Of a stretch of DNA of 14,061 nt, positions 1 through 6,460 are shown one piece after another. The DNA comes from an uncultured bacterium (GTDB lineage Bacteria > Planctomycetota > UBA8108): positions 1 through 14,061 of the forward strand of contig CAJWZY010000024.1 of the NCBI GenBank assembly GCA_913050545.1. The letters are read 5' to 3'. The position numbers were made by a program, and so were the translations under genes. The notes under the pieces are model-generated. The model did no database searches. It had not been told where the DNA came from and saw nothing but the letters and a program-made list of their open reading frames with translations. Numbering within the stretch: the first letter of the stretch is position 1; the number at the start of each line of letters is the position of its first letter.

Positions 1-14
1 AAAATTATTTTCAT
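1..14 (-). CDS. possible start of the next operon gene (window edge)
   Basis: An ATG at 14-12 on the minus strand is followed by AAA ATA ATT TT, reading M-K-I-I and then Phe or Leu, a plausible start of a signal peptide. The ATG overlaps a TGA at 13-11 that is in frame with the coiled-coil gene, the same ATGA arrangement as the preceding gene pair. There is no ribosome-binding site, and the coiled-coil frame already stops at 25-23. Only four full codons are visible, so this is a weak call. Confidence 0.2.
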
Positions 15-22
15 TATTATTA

Positions 23-2854
23 TTATTGCTGTTGGCAATGTGGTTGTTGTTGTTGCTGTTGCTGCTGCTGCTGTTGCTGCTGTTGGCGCTTCATCAGGTC
101 GAGTTGTTCCTGCAGGGAGGCCATCATCCGCTCTATATCGACAACTATTTCCTTCTGGAGAAACTGGGTAAAGGAATCCGTCTCGAGCTCCAGGAGAAGA
201 TCCCGGACCTGCTGCATATCTGCGCTGACATTGTTCAGCATAAAACTGAAAACCTTTGAGGATTCTTCCTCAAGGCGCCCGATCAACGAGGTCACCTTCT
301 GCGCCAGCTCCCCCTCGCCCTTGGCGAGTGGTTCAAGCAGGCGCTGCAGGGAGGCCCTTCTGCGGCGACTCAATCGCCCGCTGGGCCGGCCTTCCTGCGC
401 CCTGGACGTCCCGGCATTGATTTCCAGCTGGGCATCCCTTGTCTCGGTCAACTCGTTGATCATCGAAACAAGCTCCTGCTCACGTTTTAACTCTTCGAGG
501 CTTTCCTCCTCCCTGCGAAGCTCTTCCTCCTGCTGCTCCAGCTTCGCCAGGGCATCCTCCTGGTTCTTCTCGGCTTCTTCCGGATTGTCTTTCTCCAGGT
601 TTTCAGAAGCCTTCTTCATGTCGCTGGACGCTTCTTCCAGCTGTTGAGAGCGCTGCTGCTGGCCGGATGACTTGCTCTGTTTTGCAGCCTGGGAGGTCTG
701 CTGCGAAAGCTCTTCCTGCTCCCGGGCCGCCTTTTCAAACCGTTTGCGGCGCTCGAGCCTGGCCAGCTCTTCTTTCTTCTCCTTCTCAACAGCCTCTTCA
801 GCCTTCTTGAGCTGCTCAAGGGCTTCTTCCTGCTTCTTACGGCTCAGCTCTCTCCGCCCCTGGGCCGATTCCCTCATCTTCTGGGCAGCCTGCTCGAGGG
901 ACCTGGATATTTCCTGGAGACGTCCGGGTTCCTGCTCGTCCTTAGGTCGGAGCTTCCGTTCAAGGCGGCCAGCCTCATCCGCAGCCTCTTCCGTTTTGCG
1001 GGACAGCTTCCTGGTAAGGTCACGCCGTTTTTCATCCTCGGAACGTTTCGCAAGGCCATCCTTTGCCTTTTGCAACTCTTTGCCTGCCTGTTCAAGAGCA
1101 GCCTCTGCCTCCCGGCCAGACTGCCCTGCCTGTTGCCGGCCTGCTTCGCTGAGCGACTCCTGGGCCTGCCTCATCGCCTGCGATGCTTTCTGCATCAGCG
1201 AGGCCCCTCTCTTCAGAGCCTCCCTGGCTGATTCGGAAAAGCTCTTCTGTGCCTGCTCACCGAGTTGAGCTGAAGATGCCGACGCCTTGCGAGCAAGCCG
1301 CCTCTCCTCCTGCTCGAGACCCGCCGTCTGCAGGGCATTCCTGGCCTTCGCCTCCTTCAACTGGCGGGTGATTTCCTCCCGGGCCTTCTCCAGTTCCTCC
1401 ACCGCAGAAGCCTGGTTCTTTTCCGCTCCGGCGAAGTCTCCCTGCTGGATTTTCCGACCGGCCTGCTCATTCTTGCTCGCAGCTGCCGAAAAGCTCTCCT
1501 TTGCCTCCCTGGGCAACTCCGCATTCTCTGACTCTGTCCCCAGGCGCTGAATTTTCCCCTGGAGATCCGCCGTGCGGCTCTCCAGTTCCTTTTTCATACG
1601 GGAAATTTCCTGGGCAGCCCGTGCCATCTCCAGCTCACTGACTCCCTTGCGGATCTCCGGCCCGGTCTTTTTTCCCGGCTCTTTTTCCGGTGGCTTGCCC
1701 TGTTGCCCACCCCCCTGTTGCCCACCCCCCTGTTGCCCACCCACAGGGTCCTGGCCGGTTTTCTCCGGGCTGTCTTTCCCCGGTGAGTCCTTGCCCGGTG
1801 AGTCTTTCCCCGGTGAGTCCTTGCCAGCGTCTTTCCCTGGCTGGTTTTCACCACCGCGTGGCGGCTGGTCCTTCCCGCCTTCTTTACCGGTCTTGCCGGG
1901 GTTGTCCTGGCCGGCCTCGGGATTCCCCGCTTTTGCAGCTCCAGCCAGTTGTTTCAACTCCTCAGCCCTGGAGCCGAGGTCGCGCAAATCTCCGGTCAAT
2001 CCTCGAGCCTGCCTGATGAGCCCCTCGAGTTCTTCAAGAACCTTCTTCGCATCTGCAATCGCCTGCTGATCCTTTTGCGGCTCCTTACCACTGGGCAATT
2101 TCTCTATTCCCCGGTTAACCCGCTCCTGCAACTTCTGCAGAGCCTGGGCCTCCTCGAGGGCGCTCTCAATCGCCGCACGGTCCAGCGCCTTGCCCTCTGA
2201 GTCAATTTCATCCACCGGCTTTCCATCCAGGAGACCTTTCTGCATCTCCAGGGCCTTCTTGATCATCTCCTGGAGATCCTGCAGGCGGGCAGAGTTCTGT
2301 TTGGAGTCGAGAAACTCCCTCGTCTCATCCAGCAGGCGCTCCTGCTGCTGCTTGAGCTCGCCAGCGATGCGCCGCTGATTTTTCAGCTGCTCCAATTGCT
2401 CACTGGTACGATCCTCGCTGAACTGGCTGGCCTCCAGCACGGAGAGAATCCCCTCGATCACCTTGATCGCATCGTTCTGACTCGAAACAGCCTCGATAAA
2501 CTGCTTATTCGAGAGCATTCCCTCAATCTGGGAAAGGGTGTCGGGCAGGCGCTGGTTCCTGATCTGGCGGGCAGCCTCTCTCAGGCGCTCGGCATCCTGG
2601 GGTTCACCGGCCTCCAGCTTTGCAGCCACCTTCTCCATGTCATTGGCCAGCTTGATAACGATGGCACGAATCTGTTCCTGTTCCCGCGAGAGCTCCTGGT
2701 CGGAAGCCTGACGCGGTTGCCCGAGAGCCTCCGAGGTGGCCGCTGAACACAAGGCCAGGAAACAGATGAAGCTGGCTCTGCAAAGAAGTAACCGATTCGG
2801 CATGATGGACTTCATCTTAACCGACTGTAAGCTCGAAGGCATCCCAGTCCTCAT
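23..2854 (-). CDS. large secreted coiled-coil protein with disordered repeat region and polyglutamine tail
   Basis: The protein is 943 residues long. The ATG at 2854 overlaps the previous stop as ATGA and has GGAGGA six bases upstream. A signal peptide is likely: RLLLCRASFICFLALCSAA at about 21-39, with cleavage near 39-45. There is no proper lipobox, because the residue before Cys36 is Leu. Most of the mature chain is charged and Gln/Glu/Lys/Ala-rich, strongly coiled-coil forming (about 50-305 and 400-825). A disordered Gly/Pro/Asp/Lys stretch at about 310-400 contains GKDSP and GGGQQ tandem repeats. A more ordered C-terminal helical domain (about 830-920) contains SLIGRLEEESSKVFSFML and QKEIVVDIERMMASLQEQL. 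The end is 14 consecutive Gln and a short tail. It may form a rod or tether working with the upstream DUF4175-like protein. I know of no characterised homologue. Confidence 0.88.
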   Translation of the reverse strand: MRTGMPSSLQSVKMKSIMPNRLLLCRASFICFLALCSAATSEALGQPRQASDQELSREQEQIRAIVIKLANDMEKVAAKLEAGEPQDAERLREAARQIRNQRLPDTLSQIEGMLSNKQFIEAVSSQNDAIKVIEGILSVLEASQFSEDRTSEQLEQLKNQRRIAGELKQQQERLLDETREFLDSKQNSARLQDLQEMIKKALEMQKGLLDGKPVDEIDSEGKALDRAAIESALEEAQALQKLQERVNRGIEKLPSGKEPQKDQQAIADAKKVLEELEGLIRQARGLTGDLRDLGSRAEELKQLAGAAKAGNPEAGQDNPGKTGKEGGKDQPPRGGENQPGKDAGKDSPGKDSPGKDSPGKDSPEKTGQDPVGGQQGGGQQGGGQQGKPPEKEPGKKTGPEIRKGVSELEMARAAQEISRMKKELESRTADLQGKIQRLGTESENAELPREAKESFSAAASKNEQAGRKIQQGDFAGAEKNQASAVEELEKAREEITRQLKEAKARNALQTAGLEQEERRLARKASASSAQLGEQAQKSFSESAREALKRGASLMQKASQAMRQAQESLSEAGRQQAGQSGREAEAALEQAGKELQKAKDGLAKRSEDEKRRDLTRKLSRKTEEAADEAGRLERKLRPKDEQEPGRLQEISRSLEQAAQKMRESAQGRRELSRKKQEEALEQLKKAEEAVEKEKKEELARLERRKRFEKAAREQEELSQQTSQAAKQSKSSGQQQRSQQLEEASSDMKKASENLEKDNPEEAEKNQEDALAKLEQQEEELRREEESLEELKREQELVSMINELTETRDAQLEINAGTSRAQEGRPSGRLSRRRRASLQRLLEPLAKGEGELAQKVTSLIGRLEEESSKVFSFMLNNVSADMQQVRDLLLELETDSFTQFLQKEIVVDIERMMASLQEQLDLMKRQQQQQQQQQQQQQQPHCQQQ
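26..85 (-). repeat. CAG/CAA trinucleotide tract encoding polyglutamine
   Basis: Positions 85-44 encode 14 uninterrupted Gln codons, a mix of CAG and CAA. After Pro-His-Cys (43-35), three more Gln codons run up to the stop. Immediately beyond, the triplet pattern continues as repeated TAA. Mixed codons make the tract less prone to slippage than a pure repeat. Confidence 0.9.
1701..1743 (-). repeat. 15-bp tandem repeat encoding GGGQQ units
   Basis: TGTTGCCCAC recurs at 1701, 1716 and 1731 with intervening CCCCC, a near-perfect 15-bp period. It encodes Gly-Gly-Gly-Gln-Gln units in the disordered linker of the coiled-coil protein. The period is a multiple of three, so copy changes keep the frame. 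Confidence 0.9.
1773..1826 (-). repeat. 15-bp tandem repeat encoding GKDSP units
   Basis: Units start at 1773, 1788, 1803 and 1818. Units one and three are identical (TCTTTCCCCGGTGAG) and unit two differs by two changes, which suggests a 30-bp duplication. They encode Gly-Lys-Asp-Ser-Pro repeats next to the GGGQQ repeats. Confidence 0.88.
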
Positions 2855-5145
2855 TCTTCTTCCTCCACTTCCCCCTCACTGCCCCCGAGAAGATTTCGCG
2901 TATTATCGCGCAGCCCTTCCTGGCGGCGCTTGATCTCCCTCATCAACTGGATCAGGCCACGCAGGTCGCCGAATTCGCTCATTCGTACAACAATGGACTC
3001 AAGGTCCCTCTCTACCTCCAGCTGCGAACCGACAATCCTGCCAAGGCTGGCCGGGTCCTGGTCCGATTCCTGGACCCGTGAACGAAGCTCATCCAGCTCG
3101 CCCGCGATCCGGTCAGACTTGAGCTTTGAGATCTCGGTTAATTCTTTCTCCAGGCCGGTGAGCCAGTCCTTCCACTTCTGCTCACCCACCTTGTTGATCT
3201 TCATCTTGGTCAGCAGGTGGCCGAGGTCCCCGGACAGGTCCAGCAATCCCTCCGAAACCCGTACCTGGTCCTGACGATGCCTGGAGAGCCGGCCAGCCGA
3301 GTCCTTTCCCAGTTTTTTCCCGAGCAGGAACTGCCGCTGTGATTCCTCCAGGTCCTTTCTTACCGATTCCTGGCGCCCCCTCAACCTGTCGGCAATATCA
3401 CGCAGAGCCATGACCTCGCGGGCATACTGGTCCTCGAGATACTCCGGGTCAACCACCTGCAGAAGGTAGACCTGCGAATCTCCGATATTGCCTTTCCCTC
3501 CTCCCGCATCACCGAAATCCTCCGCGAGAACAAAGAATTCAAACCGCGCCCCCGACGAAGGGGCTCCACCATCTCCCGCACCAAGCTCACCAACCTTCAA
3601 GATATACGGCTCAAGCTTCGGCTCGCTCTCTCCCCCCTCCGGACCAGCGGCCGAAACATCGAGCATGGTCACAAGGTTCCGCTCAGGCTCAGACTCTCCC
3701 GCAGAAAAATAGCTGCCCGAGAGCTCAATTTTTTTCACGGCGTAGTCGTCCTTGACGACTGCGAGGATGGGGACTTCTGCACGGGGAGAAACGTCCTCTG
3801 TCAGCCGTTGCGGCTCGACGATTCTCACCACCGGCTTGCGATCGGCAACCGCCTGAATCCTGAAACGCTCTGACTGGGTACTTCGAAATCCTCCCGGATC
3901 CTCGAACTGGAAGAAATAGCTCCCGCTTCCCTCTACCACGAAATTCCCGCTGAACCGCCTTCCGTCGGTAAGTTCCAGGGTTGCAGCGTCCGGATCAGGC
4001 CAGCTGCCATCCTGCACCTGGGCTTTCTCCTTCTTATCGACCCCTCTTTTCAGAACCAGGTAGGCCTTTGCGATCTCCACGTTGGCTGCCAGCCTGAAGC
4101 TGACCTTTGTCCCTACCGGCACCTTCAGATTCCCATGGCGCTGGACGACCTCCTCGGCACTCTTGCCGGTATATGCCGGGTTGCGATAGGCCACCCTGTT
4201 GAAGCCCCCCTCCTCCCATTCCTTCATGTCGATTCTCGGGCGATTGCGTACTTTTACCTGTACCCATTCCGTCTCATCCTCACCACCCCCATCGACCGCC
4301 TTGAAACTGAAGGCCTTGCTCACATTTCTGAACACATAGACAAACCGCGTGGAGTCCTGGCTCGACTCCATGGACTTGCTCCCACTGGCGCCGTCCTCCA
4401 GCTTCCACTGCATCTCGACTATCCGCGGAGAGCCCCGCAGGACACGTACACCGACAGAAAGATCATCTCCAACAGCGACGAACTCCGGAATGCCCTCCTC
4501 GATCTCCAGGTGGATACTCTTGGGCCAGTCCACCGACCTGTAGAGAAGCACATTTCTTTGCAACCAGATGGAAGCTATCTCCGGCTGCCAGCTCGCCCCT
4601 GCACCGATGACGCCTGCCGCCAGGCAGAAGAAGCCGAGGTATGCCTTCAGGCGCCTGAGATCAAGCACCTTGCCCGAGAGGAGAGACTCCGCCCCGGCCT
4701 CCACCTCCTCAACCACAGAATCAAGCATCGCCCGGGAGACATCCCGGGATCCGGCACTCTCACGACTGCACAGCTCAACCGCCGTCACCAGCGCCTGGTT
4801 CAGCTGCGGGTTGGACTCCTCGACAAGCATCGCGAGCTCCGCGTCCTCGAGCTTGCTCGAAAGTGGAGCCAGGACTCCCCGCGCCAGCAGGTAAAGGAAC
4901 CCCATTGAAGCCCCAAGGAGGAAGACCAGCCTGGCCTGGAACGGCAACCCCCGTGACTGGCCGGAGCCCACCAGGTTCAGGAAATAATCGAGCCCGAAGG
5001 ACACCAGCAAGGCGAGGGCCACAATCAAGCCCAACCTTAAGAGACCGCGCAGGAATGAAACGGTGCGGATCTTCCGACGTAGCAGGGCAAGGATCTGCAG
5101 GCTCTGCTGCGGTGTTTTTCCAGGTGTTGAGGTCGAGCCCTTCAA
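2851..5145 (-). CDS. DUF4175-like membrane protein with Ig-like periplasmic region and helical C-terminus
   Basis: The open frame extends to an ATG at 5250, but that part overlaps the toroid gene and reads like shadow sequence. I place the start at the TTG at 5145, four bases after the toroid stop, giving 764 residues. The start is uncertain because no strong ribosome site is visible. Hydrophobic helices lie at about 34-56, 71-93 and 168-186. A motif EDAELAMLVEESNPQLNQAL lies between helices two and three. Beta-rich sequence follows (about 195-560), with NPAYTGKSAEE, VPVGTKVSFRL and KDDYAVKKIELSG, which recall planctomycete DUF4175-type proteins. The last 190 residues are charged and helical and end in EVEEEE. 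Topology suggests a periplasmic body that may contact the coiled-coil protein encoded next through an ATGA overlap. Biochemical function unknown. Confidence 0.85.
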   Translation of the reverse strand: MKGSTSTPGKTPQQSLQILALLRRKIRTVSFLRGLLRLGLIVALALLVSFGLDYFLNLVGSGQSRGLPFQARLVFLLGASMGFLYLLARGVLAPLSSKLEDAELAMLVEESNPQLNQALVTAVELCSRESAGSRDVSRAMLDSVVEEVEAGAESLLSGKVLDLRRLKAYLGFFCLAAGVIGAGASWQPEIASIWLQRNVLLYRSVDWPKSIHLEIEEGIPEFVAVGDDLSVGVRVLRGSPRIVEMQWKLEDGASGSKSMESSQDSTRFVYVFRNVSKAFSFKAVDGGGEDETEWVQVKVRNRPRIDMKEWEEGGFNRVAYRNPAYTGKSAEEVVQRHGNLKVPVGTKVSFRLAANVEIAKAYLVLKRGVDKKEKAQVQDGSWPDPDAATLELTDGRRFSGNFVVEGSGSYFFQFEDPGGFRSTQSERFRIQAVADRKPVVRIVEPQRLTEDVSPRAEVPILAVVKDDYAVKKIELSGSYFSAGESEPERNLVTMLDVSAAGPEGGESEPKLEPYILKVGELGAGDGGAPSSGARFEFFVLAEDFGDAGGGKGNIGDSQVYLLQVVDPEYLEDQYAREVMALRDIADRLRGRQESVRKDLEESQRQFLLGKKLGKDSAGRLSRHRQDQVRVSEGLLDLSGDLGHLLTKMKINKVGEQKWKDWLTGLEKELTEISKLKSDRIAGELDELRSRVQESDQDPASLGRIVGSQLEVERDLESIVVRMSEFGDLRGLIQLMREIKRRQEGLRDNTRNLLGGSEGEVEEEE
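2861..2866 (-). promoter_or_regulatory. ribosome-binding site GGAGGA of the coiled-coil gene
   Basis: GGAGGA lies six bases upstream of the ATG at 2854, inside the last codons of the DUF4175-like gene. It supports the ATG in the ATGA overlap over the internal ATGs that precede the hydrophobic segment. Confidence 0.65.
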
Positions 5146-5149
5146 AGGA

Positions 5150-6343
5150 TCAGTTTTCCGTGATCGGCAGATACTGGTTGGGATACTGCAGGATGATAGA
5201 CGCCATGGCGGTTGCATAGTTGGCGCCCACCAGGTCCGTCCACCTGCCATCCTTCTCCTGCAACAGGAGCAGGTCCTGCCTTATTGCATCGTACCAACGC
5301 TGCCAGAAGCTCCCACCTTTCTGAAAGGCAGCCTGCACAGCGTAGTACTGGAAATAATAATAATCAAAAGTGTAACGGGCCTCTCCCCGCAGGGGGCGCT
5401 CTCGCCAGATGTAACGAAGTCCCTCGTTGATCTGGAAGGCATCGTACTCTCCTGCACTGTAGAGGGTCGTCACTCCTGCCGCGGTCAAGGCTGGAGTCCA
5501 GCGACTGTGAACTCCCCTGAACTCGAGACCCAGCTGGTAGGTAAAAGCCCCGACCCCGGGGACGAAGCTCTTCTTCACATAGTTTACAGCCTTCTCGATC
5601 GTCCCGGATGGAACCTCGATCCCGGCATTGCGGGCAGCACGAAGAGCCATCATCTGGCAAACCGTGATCGACATATCTGAATCCTGGGCACCGGGGCGGT
5701 ACCGCCAGCCACCTTCGGGATTCTGAGCGTTGACAATCAGCCGAATAGAACTCTTCAGGGCTCTTTTCATCCTGTCGGTATCACGGTAAGAACCGGTTCC
5801 GTAGGCCTCTGCCAGGAAAAGGGTGGCGAAAGCATGGCTGTACATACGCGAACCATTGGCGCTGATAAAACCATTGGCCGGCGACACCCGGCTGATCACA
5901 TACTCGAGAGCTTTCTCAAGCACCTCGCAGTAGGTGACTTTTCGGCCCTTCTTCATCACATAGCCGGCAGAACCCTGCCCCGGCAGAACACCATGGGCCA
6001 GGAAGGCTATTCCCGCAAGACCGGTCACCCCCACATGTGGAGCGACCGTTCCCCGGTAGGTCATATGGACCTTGCGACCGACCCTGTCTGTCCAGGACCC
6101 ATCGGGATTCTGGCTCCTGGCCAGGAATTCGAGCCCCTTTTCAATCGCGCCCGCGGTAGAAGCGTGGACTCCGCGAGCCAGTGGCTTCGACTTCACCCGG
6201 GGAGCCGGAGCCTTCTCTTCTGCCAGGGAAAACGCCGGCACCCCTGAAGAAACCAGGCAAAGAATAACCAGCCGCGAGAAGCGCACAAAAAGCTGCCGAG
6301 AGAAATGATTGGGGAGTTCTTTTAACAGTTTTCTGCCGTCCAT
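5150..6343 (-). CDS. secreted alpha/alpha-toroid protein (prenyltransferase / squalene-cyclase-like fold)
   Basis: I choose the ATG at 6343 (397 aa) because GGAGG lies five bases upstream. A TTG at 6403 would add 20 residues but falls inside an inverted repeat. A signal peptide is visible: basic n-region, hydrophobic LVILCLVSSGVPAFSLA, with cleavage probably after SLA at about 41. The mature chain holds QW-like toroid repeats: FLARSQNPDGSW (about 73-84), LIVNAQNPEGGWRY (about 202-215) and LLLLQEKDGRW (about 358-368). There is also a DSDMSITVCQMMALRAARNA segment (221-240), a YYYFQYYAVQAAF strip and an ending YPNQYLPI. These patterns resemble prenyltransferase-like proteins that are common in Planctomycetes. 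The canonical cyclase motif DxDDTA is not intact. A structural or ligand-binding role is as likely as catalysis. The DUF4175-like gene follows almost immediately. Confidence 0.88.
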   Translation of the reverse strand: MDGRKLLKELPNHFSRQLFVRFSRLVILCLVSSGVPAFSLAEEKAPAPRVKSKPLARGVHASTAGAIEKGLEFLARSQNPDGSWTDRVGRKVHMTYRGTVAPHVGVTGLAGIAFLAHGVLPGQGSAGYVMKKGRKVTYCEVLEKALEYVISRVSPANGFISANGSRMYSHAFATLFLAEAYGTGSYRDTDRMKRALKSSIRLIVNAQNPEGGWRYRPGAQDSDMSITVCQMMALRAARNAGIEVPSGTIEKAVNYVKKSFVPGVGAFTYQLGLEFRGVHSRWTPALTAAGVTTLYSAGEYDAFQINEGLRYIWRERPLRGEARYTFDYYYFQYYAVQAAFQKGGSFWQRWYDAIRQDLLLLQEKDGRWTDLVGANYATAMASIILQYPNQYLPITEN

Positions 6344-6348
6344 CGGAA

Positions 6349-6353
6349 CCTCC
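6349..6353 (-). promoter_or_regulatory. ribosome-binding site GGAGG deciding the start of the toroid gene
   Basis: GGAGG lies five bases upstream of the ATG at 6343 and no comparable site precedes the TTG at 6403. The signal peptide is complete from the ATG. Confidence 0.75.
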
Positions 6354-6388
6354 GGGATGAGCCTGAGGCCTTGCTGAAAGTACCTTGG

Positions 6389-6418
6389 GGATTTTACCGC
6401 CAACGGTACGTAAAATCC
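6389..6418 (-). promoter_or_regulatory. perfect 9-bp inverted repeat in the leader of the toroid gene
   Basis: GGATTTTAC (6389-6397) and GTAAAATCC (6410-6418) are perfect reverse complements around a 12-base loop. The arm centres are 21 bp apart, about two helical turns, so a dimeric regulator site is possible as well as an RNA hairpin. The loop region holds a smaller competing stem, TACCG/CGGTA (6395-6399 with 6404-6408). No regulator is identified. Confidence 0.5.
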
Positions 6419-6435
6419 TTTGAATAAAGGCTTTT
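6412..6435 (-). terminator. possible weak terminator or attenuator hairpin after the propeller gene
   Basis: On the minus strand the sequence reads AAAAG-CCTTT-ATTC-AAAGG-ATTTT, a 24-base inverted repeat with one mismatch and a four-base loop, ending in a short T run. It begins 26 bases after the propeller-gene stop. The stem is AU-rich and the T run is mostly within the stem, so termination would be weak. It shares 6412-6418 with the perfect inverted repeat, so the two hairpins cannot form together. Confidence 0.35.
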
Positions 6436-6460
6436 CAGACCCAGGGTGTCTTCTTGCGCG

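Noticed and set aside
26..259. Plus-strand open frame beginning with a long poly-Leu run
   Set aside because: It is the complement of the CAG/CAA polyglutamine tract of the minus-strand coiled-coil gene; CTG/TTG reads as Leu. No ribosome site and no continuation as a sensible protein.
1701..1826. CRISPR-like array from regular 15-bp spacing
   Set aside because: The repeats are directly abutting without spacers, in frame, and encode low-complexity peptide; they are a coding minisatellite.
4135..4908. Long plus-strand open frame of 257 codons
   Set aside because: It lies wholly antisense to the DUF4175-like gene, whose membrane segments and family motifs are clear. Its translation shows no domain or signal pattern. 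The same applies to the other long plus-strand frames, for example at 9460-10305 and 8447-9268.
6344..6403. Longer toroid protein starting at the TTG at 6403
   Set aside because: The TTG falls in the loop of the inverted repeat and has no ribosome site; the ATG at 6343 has GGAGG at good spacing and an intact signal peptide.
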